A stretch of 64,000 bases of DNA, taken from the NCBI GenBank assembly GCA_023105745.1, contig JALGQZ010000009.1, positions 31,040,107-31,104,106 of the forward strand, read 5' to 3'. Within the stretch, counting starts at the first letter, position 1, and the number at the start of each line of letters is the position of its first letter. Position numbers and translations under genes: made by a program. The DNA comes from Austropuccinia psidii. Taxonomy: Eukaryota > Basidiomycota > Pucciniomycetes > Pucciniales > Sphaerophragmiaceae. Below the pieces are notes generated by a model that did not search any database, was not told the DNA's origin, and was given only the letters and a program-made list of their open reading frames with translations. Below, in pieces: positions 51,314 through 61,299 of the stretch.

Positions 51314-52837
51314 TGTCACGGGGGTGCTTGAGGAAAACAAGAGTGGTCTGGAACTCAGGAATCAAGAACTCACTTGGAGGGCTCCAAAGGATAAAGAAAA
51401 AAAATAAGAATATGTTTCATTAAGAGCAAGTACAAAATATGCCAAAGATAAGAGAGAAGCCAAGGGAAAAGGATAATAAAGAAAGCCAAAGGCCAAAGAG
51501 CCAACCAAATGAATCCTCAATTCACTGTTTCAACCTGCCAGAAAGAGCAATGGAATTAGTAAAGGATATGACCACTAATATCCACTGACAGGTGAAGAGA
51601 AAATGGCAAATTAATGAATTGAGAATATCAGTATTTACTTTCAATAATGAAAATAAAAATGATAATAATAAATCCAATATATTAATCAACTGGGAAAAAG
51701 TCCACAGGGAAGAAAAGGTGGCCAGTATATGTGAAAAGCTGAAGACTGATCCTTGAGGGTTGATATCCCAGCTGTATTGACTGTTTTAAGTCAACACAGC
51801 TCCGGCCATCTTGAGAAATGAACTGTGTGACTTGAATTCTCACAGTGGAATATGAATTGGCCCAAATGAGCCAATGCCATACAGGTTGTCTGAATACTTA
51901 CTGTATGTACCAATTGAGTTTTACAATGAGTGCTGGAGTTCTTGATGCCTTGACAACTGATTTGATGATCAAAAACCTCTAGGAATTTCCCTTGAAGAAT
52001 CCTGGGCCAGTATTCCCTTAGGAGAATACTGTTGAAATGAAATAATTAACAACTGAAGGACAAGGTGATTAGTCTTCTTGAATGTTTTTCTGATGACCAC
52101 CATGGATTGAAAGACTTCCTGAATGAATTCTTCCTTTGAAATAGAGTGATAGACTTGGGGACTTGATTTGAAATGACATAGTGGGGTCCTGAAACCATCA
52201 CCATTGGATTTCTGAGAAAAAATGATGCATAATGGTATATAATACCATATATGCACCAATCCTGGTTCCTACAGGCTTGGGGCCATTGATATGGGTCAAT
52301 GATTCCCTGATCTTGAGGGGAAAAAACTTTAAAGGTGGCTGGTGGCCTCTGGTAGTTTTCAGAGGCCATGTCTTGAGGTTTGGGTCAATGGCCAGCTATG
52401 GTCATTTTGAGTCCCTTGGGATTTCTGGCCCTGAGGAATTGATGGGCCAGATTTTGGTATGCCCCCTTGGCCCCTTTTGGGAAAAGGGGCCTAAGTTGTC
52501 CCATGGACTGCAGGCCATAGAGGACATAGGGGGCCTAAATGGCCCAAAACTATCCAATCAAAGAGGGTGGGAAAGGGGCCCTGGTCATGGCTATATGGGA
52601 CAAAGACCTCTCAAACCCAAAATCAAGGCAATGGCCTGGGGTTTGGAGGGTAAAGGATTCGCAAAAGGTACCAATTAAACAGGATATTGGCTGGGGGCCA
52701 TGAATAGCCAGGGAATATGGGTGTGGCCCAAAGGCCAATTGGCCTATAAATGATAATATGGCAAATTGGACATATATTTGTGGAGACTTGAATCTCTGTA
52801 AAATGTCAATTGGGGGAATTTTTTGATGGTTGTGACA
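51314..52837 (+). mobile_element. Solo LTR of a different gypsy family, 1524 bp
   Basis: Begins TGTCACGGGGGTGC and ends GGTTGTGACA, a 7-bp terminal inverted repeat, with a near-perfect 5-bp duplication outside. It interrupts the old element between codons that are adjacent in the younger copy (near 57365). Base composition is visibly GC-richer than the host element, and no coding domain is present. The longest open frames (52232-52678 plus and 51969-52369 minus) have no recognisable motif and are judged chance. Orientation is assigned only by reading TG to CA. Confidence 0.85.
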
Positions 52838-52934
52838 AATTCAAGGCATTTAAGAGGTTCAGTGTGCTGGAGAGACAGAAGAATCTGACCAAGATTATGT
52901 AATCTCTGAGGACACACCAGCAGAGGACTATCCT
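52838..52934 (+). pseudogene. Old gypsy element: Gag-protease linker
   Basis: Resumes the old element after the solo LTR. It aligns base for base with 57364-57455, including the acidic SDQDYVISEDTPAEDYP-like stretch, and ends at the ATCCT where the younger element inserted. Confidence 0.88.
52930..52934. repeat. Target duplication ATCCT, left copy
   Basis: ATCCT lies directly before the 5' LTR of the younger element and is repeated exactly at 63223-63227 after its 3' LTR. Confidence 0.95.
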
Positions 52935-54843
52935 TGTGAGCCTTGAGGTATATTTTACATACCTAAATAGGCCACAATTATCTTAAAAAGAAATTTTTAA
53001 TTATGCATAACTCATAAGTCATGCATATATCCAAAATTCATCATTTTTGATTTCAGAAAAGATGAATAACTTTTTATTGAGTAAGTAAATCCATGGATTT
53101 AAGGCCAGATTTGGATTCTACACAAAAATTAATCTAGGGTAGCTCCATAGAGTGAATAAGCTCAAATTAAATCTTTGAGGTGGTAAAATGGAAAATACTT
53201 CAATACCACATAAAAGATCTGTGAAAAGTTTTGTTTTTCTTAATTTCAGGCCAAAATAATGGGAATGTGAGAAATCCCATGTTACATATACACTTAGAAT
53301 ACTGTTATTCATGCTTTGAGCACTTAATATCATGGTGTTCCTACATGGACTTTTGGTACACCCATAGTGGATATCTCACTTGAAGCTTAAATTTCTATTT
53401 TGATGTAAAAAATAAGCAAGGGGGACAAAAGACATCAAAGAGAGCCAGGGTACCCAACTTCTGAGGCCTCAGAAGTGTGGACAGCTCAAAAGATTGGATC
53501 CATGGCTGATCTTGGCCTAATTGGTAAACTAAAACCTTTTGCAAACTTGGTTACCATGTTACAACTACTGTAAATCTTAAGAAAATAGCAAATAACCTGC
53601 TATTTTGACGTGCCAAGGAGGTAAAAAGCTACTTAGACTCCTGTAACCATGTCAATTCTTAATGATTTTCCATGGATAAACCCCAAAGGAGTAATTAAAA
53701 CCCTTTTTGGACTTGTATCCATTGATTTACCTCATAGCAGCCAGTTAAACACTGATATTTGCAATTCTACATAGAAATGAGGTAAAAACTTCAAAAATCC
53801 ATTAAAGATACAATTCTTGATGAATCTTCCTGAAGCTTTCAGGACCAATGTAGAACTGTATTATCTATGGTACAACCAAAAAGAATTACAGGGTTACTAG
53901 TAAAATTAAAAGTTTTACTTACAGTCCTTTTTTGACTATTCTACGTGAAACACTGAATCTTCAAAAATTTACAGTAATTACAACCTGTGATAAAATTGGC
54001 AATAAAATTGATAACTTTGAGAAATAAATGATCATTTTTGAATAAAAGAAGATTTACAGATGTTACTCCTTTTATTCTTAACGATATTGGGGTTGGTAGT
54101 CATGTAAAAGCATTAATTAAGTAATTATGATAATCTTACGTGACAACAGATGATGCAATCAATAATCCAAAAGGGTTTATTGTTTTTTCACTCACTGGTT
54201 TTCAGTTTGCTCCATGGCACGCCTCTGTGAGCTGTTGTTGACTTAAAAGAGGCCTCTTCTTGCTGTTTTTTTTCCACATCATCATCTTATTATCATTTAA
54301 ATCATTATTAACAAGAAGTAAGTATTAGTTATAGCTATTCTTAAGTGTTTTAAATCTTTCAGAATTAATCAGAAAGACGTGAAATCATAGAATCCAACTA
54401 TATATTGTTGTAATACTGTTATAAATTCATTTTGATCCTTAAAATCCACAATTCTACATCAAATCTCTCTATCTTATCTTTAAATAAGTTCTTTGGAAAA
54501 TTAGTCAGTGATTTGTTTTTAATTCTTAAAGTTTTTCTCTAAAATTAGTTTTCTTCAAGAACTACCATTATAATTATTCTTGCAAAAGATAATTATATAT
54601 TAAAATAATTTTATTATTTTAATAAAGGAAGTTTTATTATTAAAATATTCTTGTAACTGATTCTTGTAGACAATTACTTTCTCACTGTGAAAATAACTAT
54701 TAGTGCTTAACATGTGAAAGAAATAACTCTTTAATTCTTTAATTGTGGTTATAATAACATTTTTTTATTATATTTCATAAGAACAGTCATAGTACTGTTG
54801 ATTAATAGTAATATTATCATCAGTTTCATAGACAAATCTTACA
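52935..54843 (+). mobile_element. 5' LTR of the young gypsy element, 1909 bp
   Basis: TGTGAGCC...CTTACA. It is paired with 61300-63222 and differs at scattered positions and small indels, so the insertion is not brand new. Within it, a pyrimidine-rich stretch near 54255-54300 is followed by GTAAGTATT at 54318, the candidate donor of a leader intron. A 10-codon upstream frame beginning ATGGCACGC lies just before that stretch. Confidence 0.95.
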
Positions 54844-55233
54844 TTTGGGGGCCTGGCCGTGTTTTTTGAACCTTGTACCCTTAATTGATATATTTTTAAG
54901 TTCTAAAATATATTAATTTAATAATTTTTTCTTTCATTTTAAAGTTAAAATGATTCTTATTTTTGAAATTGTTTTGGAAATCTTTTCATTGAGGATTTTG
55001 GTTTGATTTTATATTGTTTTTACACATGGCTTTTTCACATCCAAAAAATTATAAAATTATTCTTTGAGTTACTCTGAATTAATTTTTATTCAAAGTCTTA
55101 AATTTTAAAATTTTTTCTTTAAAAAGAATAATTTTTTTAATATTAAAAAATATAAAACTCATAAAAAATCTTTAAAAATATTTTATAAAAAAGTATAAAA
55201 AATAATTTTTTCTCTTTTATAATTTTTTTCTAG
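54318..55233 (+). promoter_or_regulatory. Candidate leader intron 1 containing the PBS
   Basis: The donor GTAAGT at 54318-54323 lies in the LTR; the base before it is A. The acceptor TTTTTTTCTAG ends at 55233; the next bases are TG. Splicing would join A to TG and create ATG TCT TTA, the start of the open exon 55234-55392. The donor is intact in the solo LTR (1431) and the 3' LTR (62697), and is GCAAGT in the old LTR. The intron would remove the LTR end and PBS, giving an mRNA that can be translated but not reverse-transcribed. No transcript evidence is available. Confidence 0.5.
54846..54856 (+). promoter_or_regulatory. Primer-binding site of the young gypsy element
   Basis: TGGGGGCCTGG begins two bases after the LTR end. 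It is complementary to the CCA, a C discriminator and a seven-base acceptor strand of a tRNA; tRNA-Pro is the likely primer by its C discriminator. Confidence 0.85.
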
Positions 55234-55392
55234 TGTCTTTAATCAAATACTGTTCAGCTGGAAACAGACTCAGTAGAAGATATATCACTAATCCAGAATC
55301 TTCAGAAGCAGAATCTGAAGACAGTATTGAGGTGCAAATTGCTAACAGAGGCACCTTATTTAACTCAGAAAAGACTAAATTACCACCAAAAG
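55234..55392 (+). CDS. Candidate 5' coding exon of the young gypsy element
   Basis: Open for about 53 codons in one phase. If joined to the LTR exon it reads Met-Ser-Leu-Ile-Lys-Tyr-Cys-Ser-Ala-Gly-Asn, then an acidic stretch SSEAESEDSIEVQIANRGTL, and ends LPPK just before the donor GTGTGT. There is no ATG of its own, because the start would be formed by splicing. The old copy at 49180-49338 conserves the acidic stretch and the end. No domain recognised. It could serve as an N-terminal extension of Gag or as a small separate product. Confidence 0.5.
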
Positions 55393-55477
55393 GTGTGTAT
55401 TTTATCTTATATTTTCACCTTTTATCTTTAAATTGATGTGAAAATGGTGCATACCAGCAATGGAAGCAAGTATTCAG
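55393..55477 (+). promoter_or_regulatory. Candidate mini-intron 2 at the gag start
   Basis: The donor is AAAG-GTGTGT at 55393. The acceptor TATTCAG ends at 55477 and leaves the phase such that exon 55234-55392 enters the gag frame at Val-Gln-Pro-Asp-Gly. The old copy has the same donor at 49339 and the same TATTCAG acceptor, again in frame. An alternative nearer acceptor (CATACCAG, ending 55457) would lead into another frame that meets a stop near 55508. If unspliced, gag starts at the internal ATG 55444. Confidence 0.42.
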
Positions 55478-57456
55478 TACAACCAGATGGATATGAACAA
55501 AGAATAGGCAAGACAAAATCCAGAAGTGCCAAGTCTTCCACACAAAAGACACATTTGGAGGATGCCAGAGTTGCCCCCCATTCCCCAAGGTCTGTACCCA
55601 CAGATTTTGACGTGAATTCTGAGCCTGAACTGATTCATGACAATATTTCCAGGGCTGAACCATTTTCAAGTGGCAGAAATAGAGATATATCAATGCCAGT
55701 ACAAAAATTGGTTCAGAGCAGCCAAAGAAGAGGAGTGGGAAATATGCCCAAGCATTTGGCAGGGGGCCATGAACTCCTACTTACACATCAAGAGCTTTCT
55801 GGGTCAGGAGAAGACCATAGAACTCTTAGGAGGATGGAGCCCCCTGTCTTGAAAAGACAAGGTCAAAAAGATGAAGAATTGGTTGAACAACCAAAGTCTT
55901 TCATCCATAGACCAGAAGAAGGAACTGGAAATGACTCCAGCTTTGAAGACAGAGGCCCCAGTGGCGTCTACCAGCTCCAAACAAGCTCCAGAAATGTCCA
56001 AAGACAAGCCCAAAGGACCTCAGAAGAAGCAGAGAGGTCTCAAGAACCATCAACGCAAGGGAAAAGGCAAAGCCAATTGGCACAGACCTTACCCACAAGG
56101 GTACAGGATCCCCAAATTGGAGCCTTCAGCTGTGGACAGTGTGTTCAACATGGCCAGAACTCTCATGGAATTCACAGCCAAGGAACAAGAAAGGATGAAC
56201 ACAACCTTTCCACGCAAATAGATCATGTAAAAAGAAGTATTAATGTAGAAATTGGTAAACTTAATTCAAAGTTAACTAAAATAACATTGAATATTAATGA
56301 TTTGAAAAAACATGACAAGAAATATACTGAATGGTATGAATTGACAAATGCCAAATTGGATTCAATTATCAATGCTTGTAGCAGAATTGAGAGTACATGT
56401 CAGATCCAGAATTATGAAATGGAAGATCTTTCTATTTTCAGAATGAATGATCAACTCAAAACTCTACAAGATCATGTCTTGAAGATAGTTGAAAATACCA
56501 ATCAGTTTGCTACACCTTTAGCAAAAAGTGACAGTGAAGGGCAGAAGTTAAAAAATGAAATCATTGCAAATGTAGAACAAATCCATAAGAATTATGAACC
56601 ACATATGCCAAGACATTCTACACCTTTTACTGAAGAAAAACTCTCTGTTAAAGGAAGTTTTACCCCACTTTGAGGAGAAAATGTTGTCTCTGTTAAATAT
56701 ATTCCCAAATTGGAAGAATGGCCAACATTCTCTGGTGAAGGGGAATATAGCCACATTGAGTTCATCAGGACTATTGATATGTTGCAGGAAGACTTTAATA
56801 TACCTGATGAAATAATAGTGGGTAAGCTACACTGTCTATTTACCAAGACTGCAAAGAAATGGTATTACAAGATGAGGATAGATAATGGGAAACATGATTG
56901 GTGTTGGTGGAAATCTGAAGTGATTACCATATGGGCCAATAATTCTTGGAGGTTTAAAATGGAGAATGCTTTTGAAAGTGCCATTTTTAACTCAGAGAAA
57001 GATAAACCACTTACTTGGTTCTTCAAGCAAAAAGACAGATTATCTGCTTTACACCCAGATATGTCTGACACTATGATTAATATGAAAATATTAAGAAAGT
57101 GCGGAGGAGAACTGGAACATGCTATCAAAAGCAGATGTGTAGAACCCTGTTCAACAGAGGACTACATTAATGCAATGGAAGATATCATTACCAGAACAAG
57201 AATTGGTAAAACTTGGACTAGAATCCCTATGGAATCCAAGATGGTCCCAAAGATTCCCAGAGAAGATAAAAGACCAGAAAGACCTGTCTTGAAGTGTCAT
57301 AAATGTGGAAGTACTTCACATTTAGCAAACACTTGCACCAAGAAGACAAAAGTCAATGAAGTTCAAGTCATTGAAGAAATTCAGTGTACAGAAGAGAAAG
57401 AGGAATCTGATCAAGATTCTGCAGTCTCTGAAGATACACCAGTGGAGGACTATCCC
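55444..57456 (+). pseudogene. Young gypsy element: Gag (capsid and CCHC nucleocapsid)
   Basis: The ATG at 55444 (MVHTSNG) is the first in this frame; the preceding GTG at 55438 is not used. It comprises a basic, Ser/Gln-rich N-terminus, a region with GGHELLLTHQELSGSGEDH, a helical stretch with likely coiled-coil character (about 56220-56600), then the capsid-like core WPTFSGEGEYSHIEFIRT to KILRKCGGELEHAIK. A canonical knuckle at 57295-57336 (Cys-x2-Cys-x4-His-x4-Cys, CHKCGSTSHLANTC) would bind genomic RNA. A TGA at 56671-56673 splits the frame; the old copy is open there. A short acidic linker leads without interruption into protease. Confidence 0.93.
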
Positions 57457-57948
57457 ATCGAAAACATTACAGCTTTCTTTGAGGTCACAGATGTCCATAC
57501 CCACTTGCCACAGTGCAGTGAGGATTGCTGCAACCTGAGCAATATCCAAGATGCCAGAATGTGTAAAACAAAACCTTCTAAAGGAAAAGGTTACACTGCT
57601 GGAGCATCCTGCATCACATCAGTTTTGATGAGTGATATTGAAGCCAAAGTAAATCTGGATACAGGGGCATTTTGCACATGTGTAGGCAAAGATTATCTCC
57701 AAATGATACTTCCTGAATGGAGAAACCATCTATTACCAATAGAAGGTGTGCAATTTAGTAGTGCCAGTAGCAATATGTACCCCTTGGGTATATTAGACAC
57801 TAATCTTGTGTTTCCACACCCAACAGGAAGTGTAAAGATGAAAACTGAGATTGTGGTAATGGATAATTGCACATCTCAGCACATCATTCTTGGAAATGAT
57901 TACTTAAATATTTATGGTATTGACATCAATAACCACAAAGACAGATAA
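57457..57948 (+). pseudogene. Young gypsy element: aspartic protease
   Basis: Same frame as Gag. The catalytic motif Asp-Thr-Gly-Ala is intact at 57658-57669 (VNLDTGAFC) and the second conserved segment HIILGNDYLNIYGIDI is present near 57880-57930. The enzyme would act as a dimer to process the Gag-Pol polyprotein. The frame ends at TAA 57946-57948, in a position where the reading continues unbroken (Asp-Arg-stop-Phe), consistent with a Tyr codon turned into a stop. Confidence 0.92.
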
Positions 57949-59107
57949 TTCACAATTGGGGATAACAAAAGACAAAAATTTGCTTTTTCCAATATGCCAA
58001 TACAACTATCTGTGGTATCTTCTGTTAAGGATACTTATAAAGATGAGTTTGTGTCTAATAAACTTGTTTAAGCACAAATTAATCCATCATTATCACCAAA
58101 AATGAGGAATGAACTTATTAATGTGTTATACACATACAGTAATGCATATGCCTCTGCTAATGAACCATTAGGTGCTATAAGGGGACATGAAGTTGATATT
58201 ACTCTTAATATTTACAGACCATATCCTCCAGTACTTAGAAGACCAGCTTATCCAGCCACTCCCAGAGCTAGAAAAGCCTTGGAAAAACATATCCAAGAGT
58301 TAATCCAACTTGGTGTACTAAGGAAAGTAGGCCATAATGAGGAAGTTGAAGTAACAACACCTGTTATTATTGCCTGGCATAATGATAAGTCAAGAATGGT
58401 TGGAGATTTCAGAGCATTGAATACCTACACAGTTCCAGATAGGTATCCAATCCCTAGAATTCAAGAAACCTTGACTCAATTGTCTAAAGCCAAGTATATA
58501 ACATCAATGGATGCATTGAAAGGATTTCATCAAAATGTTTTGATGCCTAAAGGTAAGAAATTAATTAGAATTATCACTCACTGTAGTATTTATGAGTATC
58601 TTAGAATGCCATTTGGCATTAAAAATGCTCCATCCCATTATCAAAGAATGATGAATACATACCATCTTTCCCACAGAATTGTCTGAAGGATGGCTTATCA
58701 TTTATATTGATGATATTATCATATGTTCTGATTCTTGGTCCTTAAACCTTGAAAGACTTGCAAGGGTACTTCGGAAAGTTGCAGAAGTGAACATGAAAAT
58801 TTCACTTAAGAAATGCAATTTTGGTTTTGAAGAACTCAAAGCATTAGGACATATTGTTTCTGGTTTAAGCTTGGGTATTGACAAAAACAAAGTAGCAGCA
58901 GTGTTACTTAAGCCAATACCCCAGAATAAAAAAGAAATGATTTATTTTCTTGGGTTTTCCAGCTATTATAGGCAACACTTGAAAGACTTTGCAATTCTAG
59001 CCAAGTCACTTTATAGAATCTGTGATCAACAGACTGTATTTGAGATGACACAGGAGAGAATTAAAGCTTATGAGAAGATAAGGAGAGCCCTTACAGAAGC
59101 ACCTTAA
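57949..59107 (+). pseudogene. Young gypsy element: reverse transcriptase
   Basis: Continues in the protease frame through a TAA at 58069-58071. It then shows RPYPPVLRRPAYPATPRA, LIQLGVLRKVGHNEEVEVTT, VGDFRALNTYTVPDRYPIP, MDALKGFHQN and MPFGIKNAPSHYQRMM. A tandem ATAC duplication (58655-58662) shifts the frame by one base. Reading continues with the intact catalytic box Tyr-Ile-Asp-Asp at 58703-58714 and the connection [33 protein letters not shown] at 59105-59107 breaks a Leu-rich junction into RNase H. Confidence 0.95.
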
Positions 59108-59520
59108 CTCCTCATGCCTGACTGGAATATTCCTTTCAAATTGTACATTGATTCATGTGGAGATGGATTAGGGGATGCCCTACATCAAGTCCAAATTATT
59201 GATGAAAAACCTACAGAAGGACCAGTTTGTTTTATCTCAAAAGAAATCAAACCAACAGAGGCCATATATGGTGCAAGCCAAATGGAGTGCTTGTGCTTGG
59301 TATGGGCACTTGAGAAACTACACTATTATCTTGATGGCAGTTCTTTTGAAGTGATAACTGACTGTAATGCAGTAAAATCACTTCTTAACATGAAACCTCC
59401 CAACAGACATATGTTGAGATGGCAAATAGCCATTCAGGAATATAGAGGAAACATGACTATAGCCCACACAGCAGGAAACATTCACAAGAATGCTGATGGA
59501 CTTAGCAGGTGGGAATTAGC
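59108..59520 (+). pseudogene. Young gypsy element: RNase H
   Basis: RT-associated RNase H (RNase_HI_RT_Ty3 type) in the same frame as the RT end. It has [13 protein letters not shown] (first catalytic Asp; one of the usual Gly/Ala positions is Asp), [18 protein letters not shown] (Glu), [14 protein letters not shown] (Asp) and NADGLSR (last Asp). All four acidic positions are visible. It degrades the RNA strand of the RNA-DNA hybrid during reverse transcription. Confidence 0.92.
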
Positions 59521-60457
59521 CAACACTCCTGATAACCCAGCTTATGTACCTTTGGAAGCTGAACCACAGATTCCAATTGAAGGGATTAAAAAAACTGATA
59601 TTGGGACTGAATTCTTTGAAGAGGTCAGAGAATCTTATAAACAGGACAAGAATTTCCATATATTGACTTCTTTATTAGATCAAGACTGCAAAGATACATC
59701 TTTGGTCAATGCACTAGATGAAGTTTGGAGAAATTCATATTTTGAGGGAAGATTTCACTTGTTTGATGGGATTATTTACCACAGAACAAAACATTCTTAT
59801 GTAATGACATTATTTAGCAGATTGCTTATTAGTACCATTCTTCATGAATGCCATGATAGCATCTACTCTGGACACCTGTCAGAAGACAGAACACTTGAAA
59901 AAGTAAAGAACTGTGCATGGTGGCCATCTTGGAGAAACGAAACCATTGAATATTGCCATACCTGTGACAGATGTCAAAAAGCAAACAGGAGTACAGGCAA
60001 GAAATTTGGACTTATGATCCATATTCAAGAACCAAAATCCCCTTGGGAACTCGTTCACATGGATTGGGTCACAGCACTACCTCCCAGTGGTGAAAAGAGT
60101 TATAATGCTTGTTTAGTCATTGTAGACAGATATAGCAAGACTCCCATATTTTTACCATGTCATAAAGATGACACTGCTATGGATACAGCTCTTCTTCTAT
60201 GGAGTAGAGTTATTTCTCATACAGGATTATTTAAGAATATCATAAGTGACAGAGATCCCAAGCTCACATCTGCACTTTGGACCAATCTTAATGGTTTGTT
60301 TGGGACTAAGCTATCATTCTCTACAGCATATCACCCTCAAACAGATGGGCAAGCAGAGAGGATGATTCAAACTTTAGAAGACATGATAAGGAGATTTTGT
60401 GCCTATGGGTTAGAATTCAAAGACTCAGATGGCTTTTTCATGACTGGTGCACTCTGA
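59521..60457 (+). pseudogene. Young gypsy element: integrase (HHCC and DDE core)
   Basis: The zinc domain has His..His ([17 protein letters not shown]) and CHTCDRC near 59840-59985. The catalytic core has Asp at 60062-60064 ([10 protein letters not shown]), Asp at 60248-60250 (IISDRDPK) and Glu at 60356-60358 (DGQAERMIQ), giving the expected D-x35-E spacing. All catalytic residues are retained. A one-base loss near 60432 (family reading GFTHDW) shifts the frame, and an out-of-frame TGA follows at 60455. Confidence 0.94.
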
Positions 60458-61155
60458 TACCTGCATTAGAATTAGCATAAAAGACATCAGTCCATTCTTC
60501 CACAGGACAAACTCCTGCTATCTTAGAAAAAGGGTGAAATCCAAGACTCCCAGCAGACACACTGAGGAAAGACTTGATTGACATTCATCCTACAGCTTCC
60601 AGCTTCAAGATAATGCTTGATAACGTAAAACATCATGCAAAACAAAGTATGAATGTTGCTTTTCATTATGCAAAACAGAAGTGGGACAAGAGTCATAAAG
60701 TACCAGACTTCAAAGTAGGGGACTTAGTTCTAGTTTCAACCTTGAATTTTAATAATATCAAAGGCCCAAAGCAACTTAAAGATTCTTATGTAGGAACTTT
60801 TGTTATTGTTGCCTTAAATGGAACCAATGCAGTTCAAGTGGAATTGAGTGGTGAATTGGAAAATAAACACCCCACTTTTCCAGTCAGCTTGATAAAGCCT
60901 TATCAACAAGCTGATAAAGAATTGTTTCCTTTAAGGAACCCAGCTCCTTTAACTGTTCCACCAGTGGAACAGAATGAAGACAAAAAGATAAAGAAAGTCA
61001 TTGAAGAAAGGAGACTTAGGGGTAAAAATCAGAGAGAATATCTTGTCAGATATAGAAATACAGTACATGAAGATGAATGGCTGGCAGAATCAGAAATACC
61101 TGACTCAGATAAACTCTTGAGAAGATTTAGACATGAAAGAAGGCCACAAGCCTGA
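60434..61155 (+). pseudogene. Young gypsy element: integrase C-terminus and chromodomain
   Basis: After the shift the reading passes two stops (TAA 60478-60480, TGA 60535-60537). It then continues from about 60538 through FKVGDLVLVSTLNFNNIKGP (integrase C-terminal GPY/F-like module) and ELENKHPTFPVSLIKPY. It ends with a chromodomain: IKKVIEERRLRGKNQREYLV, RYRNTVHEDEWLAE and LRRFRHERR. In chromoviruses this domain can target integration to chromatin marks. The native stop is TGA at 61153-61155. Confidence 0.9.
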
Positions 61156-61287
61156 ATATATCTATAAATGTGATTTAAATTACTTGATATGAGTGATTTA
61201 AAGAGGTTGGACAGTGGACATTAACCCCCCTTTGGGGCCTTTTGCTCTTTATACCATTGAGAAAATTGAAGTACAATTTAATTTTTT
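61156..61287 (+). other. 3' untranslated region of the young gypsy element
   Basis: Short AT-rich segment with a small CCCCCCTTTGGGGCC hairpin-like motif at about 61225-61240, between the Pol stop and the polypurine tract. Confidence 0.7.
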
Positions 61288-61299
61288 GGTGGGAGGGAA
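61288..61299 (+). promoter_or_regulatory. Polypurine tract of the young gypsy element
   Basis: GGTGGGAGGGAA directly precedes the 3' LTR start TGTGAG; eleven of twelve bases are purines. It primes plus-strand DNA synthesis. Confidence 0.9.

Noticed and set aside
52232..52678. 148-codon open frame with Gly/Pro-rich composition
   Set aside because: Lies wholly within the solo LTR 51314-52837; open because the LTR is GC-rich, with no motif.
55804..56098. Minus-strand frames inside gag
   Set aside because: Shadows of the plus-strand Gag reading.
57946..60537. RIP (repeat-induced point mutation) as the cause of decay
   Set aside because: The inferred changes at stop codons are mixed and the frameshifts are small indels, so a C-to-T dominated process is not supported by what can be seen.
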